64,000 nt of DNA, from contig JACMLU010000022.1 in assembly GCA_014379405.1 (NCBI GenBank), forward strand, positions 186,001 through 250,000, in the 5' to 3' direction. This document shows, piece after piece, positions 35,576 to 43,168 of this stretch; within the stretch, counting starts at the first letter, position 1; each line of letters begins with the position of its first letter. The notes beneath the pieces were generated by a model. The model saw only the letters and a program-made list of their open reading frames with translations. It searched no databases and was not told where the DNA came from. The position numbers and the translations under genes were made by a program. Source of the stretch: Flavobacterium sp. GTDB lineage: Bacteria > Bacteroidota > Bacteroidia > Flavobacteriales > Flavobacteriaceae.

Positions 35576-35617
35576 AACAACAAAGGCTGTCCCAAAAGAC
35601 AGCCTTTGTTGTTTTTA
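35576..35617 (+). terminator. terminator of the M16 pair
   Basis: Sixteen-base arms (35576-35591, 35598-35613) around ccaaaa, followed by TTTTT. It is a strong intrinsic terminator. Confidence 0.88.
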
Positions 35618-35652
35618 TATTCGGCTGCAAACTGGACACCGATTACTGATTA

Positions 35653-36519
35653 CTACTTTTTTGCCGATAGATAAACTCCAAACAAAATGATGAAAGCTCC
35701 CAAAAACTGGACAGGTGTCAGCATTTCATTATCCAATAATCCCCAGCCAAATGCCACAACAGGAATTAAATAAGTGACTGAAGTAGCAAAAACAGGCGAT
35801 GAAATTTGAATGTTCTTAAAGAAAATAATATTGGCAATTCCAGTCCCCATCACTCCCAAAATCAAGACGAAGAATACGGAATGCTGAACACTTTCAACGG
35901 TAATTACCTCAAAAAAACCAGAGAAAAACAAAACCAAAATTGCAGGTACAAGCAGCACCAAAAAATTACCAGTAGAGATGCTTAACGGACTCAAATCCGA
36001 CAAATATTTCTTGATTAAATTGACATTTATCGCATAACAAACAGAGGCTATCAAAACCAAGATTGCGTAATAATAATTTTGATCGGGATGATGTAATGCT
36101 CCGTTTATTATTAACAAAAAAGTTCCTATTAACCCAATAATTACTCCAAAAACCTGAGCTCTTCTAAAACTTAATCCAAAAGCCAAAAAACCAAAAATCA
36201 AGGTGTTTAATGGTGTCAAGGAATTCAGGATAGAACTTACTGTACTGTCGATTTGGGTTTGGGCAATCGCAAAAAGATAGGCTGGAAAAAATGTACCCAA
36301 AGTCGCCGTCAAGGCTATGTATTTCCATTGAACACGAGGGATTTTAGCCAAACTTTTAAAACCAATCAACAACAAAAAAATGGCAGCAAATATAATTCTC
36401 AAAGACCCGAGTTGCATTGGCGTCAAGCCGACCAAACCTTTCTTTATCAGGATAAATGAACTTCCCCAAATAAGCGCCAACGTTATCAAATAAACCCATT
36501 TCAGCTGTTTAGATTCCAT
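35653..36519 (-). CDS. EamA/DMT-family transporter
   Basis: 288 residues with about ten membrane helices in two EamA repeats. The first repeat begins YLITLALIWGSSFILIKKGLVGL, with the conserved WGS motif; the second has ANIIFFKNIQISSPVFATSVTYLIPVVAFGWG. The family exports small metabolites such as amino acids or nucleosides; substrate unknown. It converges with the M16 pair and is divergent from the heavy-metal-domain lipoprotein. Confidence 0.88.
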   Translation of the reverse strand: MESKQLKWVYLITLALIWGSSFILIKKGLVGLTPMQLGSLRIIFAAIFLLLIGFKSLAKIPRVQWKYIALTATLGTFFPAYLFAIAQTQIDSTVSSILNSLTPLNTLIFGFLAFGLSFRRAQVFGVIIGLIGTFLLIINGALHHPDQNYYYAILVLIASVCYAINVNLIKKYLSDLSPLSISTGNFLVLLVPAILVLFFSGFFEVITVESVQHSVFFVLILGVMGTGIANIIFFKNIQISSPVFATSVTYLIPVVAFGWGLLDNEMLTPVQFLGAFIILFGVYLSAKK

Positions 36520-36578
36520 AAACTAAATTTTGGCTCAAATTTGTAATTATTTTATGAATTAACAGTGTTTTTTTTCGC

Positions 36579-36586
36579 TAATTTTG
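36579..36586 (+). promoter_or_regulatory. promoter -7 element of the HMA lipoprotein
   Basis: TAATTTTG matches TAnnTTTG, 44 bases before the ATG at 36631. Confidence 0.5.
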
Positions 36587-36630
36587 TCCTCAATAACAAG
36601 ATAGTTAAAACTATTAAAACCCCAATTCTA

Positions 36631-37005
36631 ATGAATTTTTCAAAATCAATATTGGTAATAACACTTGCAGGCCTTTTGTTTGTAGGTTGTAAAGAAAAAA
36701 CAGAAGATGCTGTTTCTGATACAGGAACCGAAAATAGTACTCCAAAAGCAAAAAAAGAAATTGCCGCAGCAAATTTACAAACGGCAAGTTTTACCATAAA
36801 AGGAATGACTTGTGCCATTGGTTGTGCCAAAACAATTCAGGAAGAACTCAATGGACTGGATGGAGTTCAAACTGCAACCGTATCTTTCGACAAAGAATCT
36901 GCAACGGTATCTTTCGACAAAACCATATTAACTCCTGAAAAACTGACTAAAGTTGTTGAAGCAACCGCGGACGGAAAAACATACAAGGTTTCGGATATGA
37001 AATAA
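36631..37005 (+). CDS. lipoprotein with heavy-metal-associated (HMA) domain
   Basis: 124 residues from the ATG at 36631; the frame opens earlier but the lipoprotein signal begins here. Lipobox LLFVGC at about 14-19. The HMA domain (about 52-120) has its metal loop as GMTCAIGCAKTIQEEL: two cysteines spaced CxxxC, not the usual CxxC. A 27-base direct duplication encodes ATVSFDK twice in a row. A periplasmic metal-trapping role is plausible but unproven. Confidence 0.82.
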   Translation: MNFSKSILVITLAGLLFVGCKEKTEDAVSDTGTENSTPKAKKEIAAANLQTASFTIKGMTCAIGCAKTIQEELNGLDGVQTATVSFDKESATVSFDKTILTPEKLTKVVEATADGKTYKVSDMK

Positions 37006-37043
37006 TTCGTTGATTTTTAACGACAAATATGTTTCAAAAATTT

Positions 37044-37073
37044 AAAAGTTTCTCCAATCGAGAAACTTTTTTT
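37044..37073 (+). terminator. terminator of the HMA lipoprotein gene
   Basis: Arms aaaagtttct (37044-37053) and agaaactttt (37061-37070) with a 7-base loop and T tail. Confidence 0.8.
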
Positions 37074-37142
37074 ATGGAAAATAATGAAAGATTTTAACAA
37101 ATAAGGTTCTACTGGAAATGTTGTGAACATTCTTTTTTAAAC

Positions 37143-37186
37143 CATTAAGAAAATTAAGAACACTGCAAAGCTTAATTTTCTTAATG
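37143..37186. repeat. 16-bp perfect inverted repeat upstream of DUF456 stop
   Basis: Bases 37143-37158 and 37171-37186 are exact reverse complements (core attaagaaaattaag) with a 12-base spacer. Outside it, aaggttct (near 37103) and agaacctt (37222-37229) are a further complementary pair, so the whole 37100-37230 gap may fold into one larger structure. Confidence 0.65.
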
Positions 37187-37226
37187 TTTTAAATATTTTG
37201 ACTTTTACAAAAACACCTATAGAACC

Positions 37227-37733
37227 TTAATCGAAAAATAATTCCGATTTATACTTCCATACAATCCAAAAAAACAATCCCAAATACATCATGCAGATTA
37301 CAAATTTCATAAAACTGCCAGCCAGAAAACCTATGAACGAACCTGTTGCAGCCTTGAAAGCACGATGATGGTCTTTGTAGTCGTAAATAAGTTCACCAAC
37401 AAAAGCACCAACAAAAGGCCCAATGATAAATCCAAAAGGAATGGGAGCAAAAATCCCCACAATCAAACCAATGTTCGTTCCCCAAATACCATAAGAACTT
37501 CCTCCAAATTTCTGGGTTCCCTTGGCAGGAATAACATAATCTAGTACCGAAACCAGCACGGTAATCAAGAAGCAAATTCCCAGAATCCAATAATTGGCAG
37601 GAACGGCATTCGTGAAATAGAGCAGGACTAATCCAATCCAACTCAAGCTTGGTCCTGGCAAAACTGGCATAAAGCTTCCAAAAACACCTAGAACCATAAG
37701 TGCAAAACCAATAATGAGAAGCAGTAAATCCAT
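37227..37733 (-). CDS. DUF456 membrane protein
   Basis: 168 residues with about four to five membrane helices and the DUF456 pattern: LLIIGFALMVLGVFGSFMPVLPGPSLSWIGLVLL at the start, KFGGSSYGIWGTNIGLIVG in the middle and FIIGPFVGAFVGELIYD after it. It is a small integral membrane protein of unknown function. The C-terminus overlaps a structured intergenic region. Confidence 0.88.
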   Translation of the reverse strand: MDLLLLIIGFALMVLGVFGSFMPVLPGPSLSWIGLVLLYFTNAVPANYWILGICFLITVLVSVLDYVIPAKGTQKFGGSSYGIWGTNIGLIVGIFAPIPFGFIIGPFVGAFVGELIYDYKDHHRAFKAATGSFIGFLAGSFMKFVICMMYLGLFFWIVWKYKSELFFD

Positions 37734-37813
37734 AAAGTATTTTTTTAGTATTTTTGAAAATTAAAACAGTACTTTTAAACAAAATTAAAACAGCATTTGT
37801 TCCGTTAACGAAT

Positions 37814-38296
37814 ATGAGGAAAATTATTCTAATATTATTTTTTTTATCACAACTTTTTAGTTCCTGTCAATATTTCGACAAGCAAGTGCCTTCAGAAAAG
37901 GAATTGTTGCAAAAGGAATTGAAAGCCATCAACTGGAAAGAAGTCGATGAGTTTCCGTCGGTTGCCGGTTGCGAAAAAATAGAGAATAAAACACTGCGTC
38001 AGCAATGCTTTTTTGAGTATATGACACAGCTAATCCAGCAAAGATTAAGTGTTGACACCCTTTCGATACTCTATCCTGAGCTAGACACGATAGAAGTGAA
38101 AGTTACAGTTTTTCCCAACTCAAGAATTATATTCGAACCCCTATTTCCAAAAGATTCCGTTGCTTATGATACCGTAAAAATTGATAGCATTCTCAAAGCA
38201 CGTTTGGTTGGATTTCCCAAAATAAATCCTGCTATTAAGCGAGGAATCCCGGTAAAAACGCAATTTATTCTTCCGGTTATTCTAAAAGTGGAGTAG
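37814..38296 (+). CDS. lipoprotein of unknown function
   Basis: 160 residues from the ATG at 37814. Lipobox LFSSC at about 14-18 after a hydrophobic run (KIILILFFLSQ). The mature part contains VAGCEKIENKTLRQQCFFEYM with two cysteines likely to form a disulfide, and a C-terminal beta segment (PVKTQFILPVILKVE) reminiscent of a TonB C-terminal end. That last likeness is only weak. The DUF4184 gene begins 3 bases after its stop. Confidence 0.7.
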   Translation: MRKIILILFFLSQLFSSCQYFDKQVPSEKELLQKELKAINWKEVDEFPSVAGCEKIENKTLRQQCFFEYMTQLIQQRLSVDTLSILYPELDTIEVKVTVFPNSRIIFEPLFPKDSVAYDTVKIDSILKARLVGFPKINPAIKRGIPVKTQFILPVILKVE

Positions 38297-38299
38297 TCA

Positions 38300-39013
38300 A
38301 TGCCGTTTACATTTTCACATCCAGCAATTATTTTCCCTTTTTTAAGAAATAAAAAACTTTCAGCAACAGCGTTGATAGTAGGTTCAATGTCTCCTGATTT
38401 TGAATATTTTTTTAGAATGAAAATTCAAAGTGAAATTAGCCATACTTTCTTAGGAATATTTCTAATTGATTTTCCTTTGGGTTTTATTGTAATGTTTGTT
38501 TTTCATAAAATTATTAAGAAGCCATTAATTGAAAATTCACCTGCTTTTTTTAGCCTAAGAATGCAGAAATTAAAAGAATTAAATTGGAATTGCTTTTTTA
38601 AAAATAATGTTTTTATTGTATTAATTTCGTTTTTTCTAGGAACAGTTTCTCATCTTTTATGGGATTCATTCACACATTGGGATGGCTATTTTGTACAACG
38701 AATATTTTTTTTAAATTTAGAGCTTTATTCAGTTCCTTTATACAAAATTGCACAGCATTTAAGTTCATTAATTGGGATGATATTTATAGCACATTACATC
38801 TATAAACTTCCCGTTAGAAAGGAAACTATAACAAAGCCAAAATGGAAATATTGGCTCATAGTATTAGTTTTGACTTTTGTTTTTATATCGATTCGATGGA
38901 CTTTTGGATTGTCATTTAATCAAATAGGGAATATTGTTGTAAGCCTTATTTCTTCAACAATTTTAGCATTGACTTTTGCGGGTTTAAATTTCAGGAGTAA
39001 AAGAGTTATTTAA
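38300..39013 (+). CDS. DUF4184 membrane protein
   Basis: 237 residues. The N-terminus MPFTFSHPAIIFPFLR and GSMSPDFEYFFRM carry the conserved His and Asp of DUF4184, related to membrane metal-dependent hydrolases of the YdjM/DUF457 type. Later comes SHLLWDSFTHWDG. About five membrane helices. The base composition is more AT-rich than its neighbours. It converges with and overlaps the glycosyltransferase by 8 bases. Function unknown. Confidence 0.85.
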   Translation: MPFTFSHPAIIFPFLRNKKLSATALIVGSMSPDFEYFFRMKIQSEISHTFLGIFLIDFPLGFIVMFVFHKIIKKPLIENSPAFFSLRMQKLKELNWNCFFKNNVFIVLISFFLGTVSHLLWDSFTHWDGYFVQRIFFLNLELYSVPLYKIAQHLSSLIGMIFIAHYIYKLPVRKETITKPKWKYWLIVLVLTFVFISIRWTFGLSFNQIGNIVVSLISSTILALTFAGLNFRSKRVI

Positions 39014-40112
39014 AAAACTTCCTTCCATTCCATTCGTATTTTCCAAACAAAGAATACAAGGCCACGGTTACACTGAAAAAAGGATAAAGCAAACTGCTTG
39101 TTAAAAAGAACTGCGATTTATTTTTTAAGAACACGTTCGTTTTATTAATTAAAGCAAAGTCGACAGCAAATTTCGCCAATGGCAAAAAAATTAATAAATA
39201 AAAGTTCCCAAGCCCTAACAACAAACAATAAACAACAAACAACAAACCAACATTCCCTCCAAAAACAATCAAACCCAAACCTTTCCCAAAACTGCTTTGA
39301 TACGAACCTGTTTTCGAAGCCCAGCGCACTCTTTGATGGAACAAAGATTTCCAATCGTTCACCGGTTTTGTGGTGACAATATTATTTTCGGATTTCAAAT
39401 AATGGACTTTCTCGGGGAATTGGGTAATCGCCTTTTGCAACAAAAAGACATCGTCGCCACTGGCAATTCCATCATTTCCTTCGAAACCATTTAAGTCTTG
39501 AAAAAAAGATTTGGTGTAGGCAAAATTGGCGCCATTGCACATAAAACCTTTTCGTAAACCAAAGCTTCCTATCGTTGCGCCTTGTAAACTGGCCAAATCC
39601 AATTGTTGAAAATGATGTAAAAAGGAATTCTTGCAATCATAAGTTACAGCTCCAGCAATCATCGAAACGGAATGCAATTGAATGTAATTGTCCAATGCCA
39701 ACAACCAGTTTTTATGAACCACGCAATCTGCATCGGTTGTGATAATCCAATCGGTTTTTACGATTTGCATTGCCGTTGAAATGGCGTCTTTCTTGGGTGA
39801 ATTCGAAAACCTAATGTTCTTAATTATTTGAATACTGAATACTGAATACTGAATACTGAACACTTCTTCAGAATCATCATCAACCAAAATCACTTCAAAC
39901 AAATCAGCAGGGTAATCCAGTTTCGAAAAGCTATTCAAAAGCTTGGGCAGGTTTTCGGCTTCATTGCGAAAAGGAACTATAATCGAGAATTTTGTTTTGG
40001 GTTTTAGTCCAAGATAATCAAAGGAATTCACTTTTGTGAAACCATAAATTAAGGAAATAATCGCCAAGCAATAAACGAATAACATAATGTATAAAACAAT
40101 TATAATCATCAT
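39006..40112 (-). CDS. membrane-bound family 2 glycosyltransferase carrying two period-7 DNA repeats
   Basis: 368 residues. A membrane helix at the start, GT2 catalytic residues in FEVILVDDDSEE at about 70-81, TTDADC at about 125 (DxD) and HQRVRWASKTG at about 264-274 (QxxRW), then C-terminal helices. It transfers a nucleotide-sugar residue to a lipid or glycan; acceptor unknown. After VDDDSEE there is a non-conserved VFSIQYSVFSIQ made by five copies of a heptanucleotide (39830-39864), and a second array (39217-39244) encodes part of a C-terminal membrane helix. It lies 8 bases downstream of the LPG-synthase-like gene. Confidence 0.88.
   Translation of the reverse strand: MMIIIVLYIMLFVYCLAIISLIYGFTKVNSFDYLGLKPKTKFSIIVPFRNEAENLPKLLNSFSKLDYPADLFEVILVDDDSEEVFSIQYSVFSIQIIKNIRFSNSPKKDAISTAMQIVKTDWIITTDADCVVHKNWLLALDNYIQLHSVSMIAGAVTYDCKNSFLHHFQQLDLASLQGATIGSFGLRKGFMCNGANFAYTKSFFQDLNGFEGNDGIASGDDVFLLQKAITQFPEKVHYLKSENNIVTTKPVNDWKSLFHQRVRWASKTGSYQSSFGKGLGLIVFGGNVGLLFVVYCLLLGLGNFYLLIFLPLAKFAVDFALINKTNVFLKNKSQFFLTSSLLYPFFSVTVALYSLFGKYEWNGRKFFK
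39217..39244. repeat. heptanucleotide array, four copies of aacaaca, inside the glycosyltransferase
   Basis: Period 7, copies aacaaca, aacaata, aacaaca, aacaaca. On the coding strand it is read as part of GLLFVVYCLLLG in a membrane helix. Confidence 0.7.
39830..39864. repeat. heptanucleotide array, five copies of gaatact, inside the glycosyltransferase
   Basis: Four perfect copies (39830-39857) and one with a single change (gaacact). On the coding strand it gives the heptapeptide-like VFSIQYS VFSIQ. Since 7 is not a multiple of 3, gain or loss of one unit breaks the frame. Confidence 0.85.
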
Positions 40113-40119
40113 CTTTTTA

Positions 40120-41091
40120 TTAAGTTCCGTCTCCCTCTCCTTTGGAGAGGGTTGGGGTGAGGATTTTGAAATTCATCACATAATAACTGCCAATAACAAC
40201 GGGCAAAACCACGTTCAAAAACCACATCAAGGTGCTTATAAAAACCACAATCCATTCATTCACACCCAGAATTCCGAAGAAATAAACGGCAACACTTCCT
40301 TTTACGGCAAAGTCCAAAAATTGAAAAGTGGGCAAGGAGGAAGCCAAAAAGTAAACGCTTACAATGGTAGCCATCAAGGTAAAATAAGGCAAATCAACAT
40401 CAAAAGCCAAGAACAAAAAATAGTATTGGTGCGAAAAAACCAAGTAGCGACAAACCGCCAGAAATATATTTTTCTGATGTATTGATTTGGGAATTTCTTT
40501 GGTTTTGTGGATCAGCCTTTCGATCGAATAGCCTTTGATATTTATTTTCTTTGAAAAAAATAAAATCACAAAAAGCAAAAAACAAATTACAAAAAGCATC
40601 GACACCGTTTTTGTTGTGATGATATTGTAATTGGCATTAAAATACAACAATCCAAATATTCCAAAAACTACCGACAAAATCATCTGGATTCCGTTGCAAA
40701 TCAAATTCAAAAAGACAATTATTTTGGCTTTCGATTTTTCAAAATACAAGGCTTTTCCGGCATATTCTCCCACGCCGTTTGGGGTAAATAATCCTGCTGT
40801 CAAAGCGCTAAGAACTTGTTTGGTAGCCTCCAGTAAAGAGATTTTATGGAGAAAGGAAACTAAGTTTTTCCATTTCAAAATTTCGAAAAAACGATTTAAA
40901 ACACTCAAGAGCAAGAGAAAGGCAATTCCGCCAAGTGAATAATTTTTATGGAACAAAACGATGAACTTTTGCCAATCGAGTTTGTCGTTATTGGCAAGTT
41001 GGTTATAAATAAAATAAAACGCCCCGCCAACAATCAAGACTTTGATTAGAAATAAGAGAAACTGCTTCGTTTTGGGAGAAATTGAAATCAT
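40120..41091 (-). CDS. LPG-synthase-transmembrane-domain protein (UPF0104/AglD2-like)
   Basis: 323 residues from the ATG at 41089-41091; the open frame continues to 41154, but the family start is MISISPKTKQFLLFLIKVL. About eight membrane helices and the conserved FTPNGVGEYAGKALYFEKSKAK loop. The family covers the flippase-like membrane part of lysylphosphatidylglycerol synthases. There is no catalytic domain, so it is more likely a lipid or glycan transport protein. The last residues (ILTPTLSKGEGDGT) are encoded by a dispersed DNA repeat. The glycosyltransferase is next in the operon. Confidence 0.82.
   Translation of the reverse strand: MISISPKTKQFLLFLIKVLIVGGAFYFIYNQLANNDKLDWQKFIVLFHKNYSLGGIAFLLLLSVLNRFFEILKWKNLVSFLHKISLLEATKQVLSALTAGLFTPNGVGEYAGKALYFEKSKAKIIVFLNLICNGIQMILSVVFGIFGLLYFNANYNIITTKTVSMLFVICFLLFVILFFSKKINIKGYSIERLIHKTKEIPKSIHQKNIFLAVCRYLVFSHQYYFLFLAFDVDLPYFTLMATIVSVYFLASSLPTFQFLDFAVKGSVAVYFFGILGVNEWIVVFISTLMWFLNVVLPVVIGSYYVMNFKILTPTLSKGEGDGT
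40133..40162. repeat. dispersed palindromic repeat forming the 3' end of the LPG-synthase-like gene
   Basis: ccctctcc-ttt-ggagaggg (40133-40151) followed by ttggggtgagg. It lies inside the coding region and supplies its last codons. The word is one I recall as recurring in Bacteroidota intergenic regions, which I have not searched. Confidence 0.65.
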
Positions 41092-41160
41092 ATTGGCAAA
41101 ATAACAAATAAATCCGTGATATTCCGTTGAATCAATGTTGAATGTTTGACACATTCATCC

Positions 41161-41200
41161 AAAAAAAAACAGCTCGAAACTTTTGGGCTTCGGGCTGTTT
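41161..41200 (-). terminator. terminator of the pectin-degradation operon
   Basis: Arms aaacagctcgaa (41167-41178) and ttcgggctgttt (41189-41200) pair over 12 positions with one wobble. On the minus strand the T run (complement of 41161-41166) follows. It lies 32 bases past the PL11 stop. Confidence 0.8.
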
Positions 41201-41231
41201 TATTATGTTAAATTATATTTTTACAAAATCT

Positions 41232-43112
41232 CTATTTTTTAATAGATTTAGGATATGGAACAAGCACAATATTTGGTTTGGGAGCTGGTTTCATATCTTT
41301 TCCCATATAAAAACTAGTGTGAGGCGGTTGATTGTAGCCCACATTTTGCCAAGCTATACTTAATCGGTATTGCGAGTCGTGCATTAATGTATATTGCTTG
41401 ATAGTTGTTGGGATTGTTGTTGAATAAATGCGTAATTCAGTATTATCGGGACTTCTAAGGATAAGTTCTTCTCTCCAATCTCCAAGAATATCTGCAGATA
41501 GTGCTGGAGTTGATTTGCTGCCATTATTGGATACTGCTCCATCGGCGGTAAACAATCTACTAGCACCGTATTTATCGATATAATTTGAATTGAGGAGTTC
41601 TCTTGAAGTATCTTCATCCCAATAAATCAAGAAATTAGTAGAAGTTGGAGCTGGTCCAATTTTATTGCCTTTAATATCATATAAATTTTGAGAGCCAGAC
41701 CACCACATTTGAGCACCTTTTCTTGTATTAACAATATTATCAGCAACTCCACGACCCACATCTTCATTGAGAGCATCACTAAATAAAACCTTTCCAGTCG
41801 CGGCAGAAAATAAAGCAGCACCAGGTCCTTTGGTTCCTTCTTCAATTTCGTGTACGCCAAAAACCTCCAAACCAGGAACATCAGGATCAAGATCGGAAAC
41901 GTGCAACGCATCGCCATGTCTCAACCCTGTGGTGTATAATCCTTTGCCATTATCATCAACAACCATCGAACCAAAAACAATTTCATCTTTTCCGTCATTG
42001 TCAACGTCTGCCACAGAAAGTCCGTGATTTCCCATTCCAGAATAAGCATTATCTCCATTTTTGCTGTCAAATACCCATCTTGAAGTTAGCTTATCATTCT
42101 TAAAATCCCAAGCAGCCAATACGGTTCTGCCGTAATACCCTCGACACATCACTACGCTAGGATGAATTCCGTCTAAATAAGCGATAGAAGCTGTAAAACG
42201 ATCCACTCTATTTCCTGTATTGTCATTTTTTCCGTTTCCTCCTTTTCCTCCCCAAGTACCTATATCGCCTCTTCCAGGAATATAATCTACTGTTGTAATT
42301 ACTTTGCCCGTTCTACCATCAAAAACAGAAAGATATTCAGGTCCCTGTAAAATTTTACCATAAGTAGCCGAATCCGGATTTGTATCTCTCCAATCTTTCG
42401 AAGCATCTCCTACAATTGTATTTGCACCATCTGTAGTTCCATCGGCAGTTTTGCATACCAATTCAGCAATGCCATCACCGTCTAAATCATAAACCATAAA
42501 TTGGGTGTAATGAGCACCTTCTCGAATGTTCTTACCCAAATTTATTTCCCATAAAAATTTCCCGTCCAATGAATACGCTTGAAATATTGGAGAATCTGTC
42601 AGCCCTTTAGAAGCGTTATCTCTCCCTTTTCCTGTCATATGAACAATTAAATCATATTGACCATCTCCATTCAAATCCCCAACTGAAACATCATTCGGAA
42701 TATATCCTGCTGTTTGTTTTATAGCAATGGACAAATATTGTTTGTCTGGACTTTCTGAAACTATCGTAAAACTTCCTGATGCTTCTTTCTCTGTCCCATT
42801 CAAAACCGTTTTTACAAACCAAGTATTATTCTCCTTAACATTTGCTTTGGCATCAATAAAATTTGTGGCTCCTGTAATGATTTGGTCGTTAATTTTAACG
42901 GCTTTGTCATTGCCGCTTTTTCGATACAAGTTAAAGGCTAAATTATCTGGATCAGTTCCTAAAACACGCCATGCAATATAAAACTGTCCATTTTGTTTTA
43001 CAGCAATGACACCTCGGTCTAAAGTTTCCATTTGACGTTGGCCAAACACAAACGAATTTGAAAAAATAATTAAAATAAGGAGTAAAAGAAGTTTTTTTGT
43101 TTGTGGTATCAT
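41232..43112 (-). CDS. rhamnogalacturonan lyase, PL11 family
   Basis: 626 residues with a signal peptide (KLLLLLILIIFSNSFVFGQ). The PL11 beta-propeller pattern is present: RQMETLDRGVIAV at the start, calcium-type loops VGDLNGDGQYDLIV, VYDLDGDGIAELVCKTADG, VADVDNDGKDEIVFG, and near the end LSADILGDWREELI. It cleaves the rhamnose-galacturonate backbone of pectic rhamnogalacturonan I by beta-elimination. It is the last gene of a three-gene minus-strand operon. No T9SS sorting tail was seen, so periplasmic or cell-bound location is inferred. Confidence 0.94.
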   Translation of the reverse strand: MIPQTKKLLLLLILIIFSNSFVFGQRQMETLDRGVIAVKQNGQFYIAWRVLGTDPDNLAFNLYRKSGNDKAVKINDQIITGATNFIDAKANVKENNTWFVKTVLNGTEKEASGSFTIVSESPDKQYLSIAIKQTAGYIPNDVSVGDLNGDGQYDLIVHMTGKGRDNASKGLTDSPIFQAYSLDGKFLWEINLGKNIREGAHYTQFMVYDLDGDGIAELVCKTADGTTDGANTIVGDASKDWRDTNPDSATYGKILQGPEYLSVFDGRTGKVITTVDYIPGRGDIGTWGGKGGNGKNDNTGNRVDRFTASIAYLDGIHPSVVMCRGYYGRTVLAAWDFKNDKLTSRWVFDSKNGDNAYSGMGNHGLSVADVDNDGKDEIVFGSMVVDDNGKGLYTTGLRHGDALHVSDLDPDVPGLEVFGVHEIEEGTKGPGAALFSAATGKVLFSDALNEDVGRGVADNIVNTRKGAQMWWSGSQNLYDIKGNKIGPAPTSTNFLIYWDEDTSRELLNSNYIDKYGASRLFTADGAVSNNGSKSTPALSADILGDWREELILRSPDNTELRIYSTTIPTTIKQYTLMHDSQYRLSIAWQNVGYNQPPHTSFYMGKDMKPAPKPNIVLVPYPKSIKK

Positions 43113-43168
43113 AGTTATTTTTCTGATTGTTTTCTGTTAGATAGATATTGCTACTTATGACTTGAAGA

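Noticed and set aside
39830..39864. CRISPR array
   Set aside because: Units are 7 bases in direct tandem without spacers.
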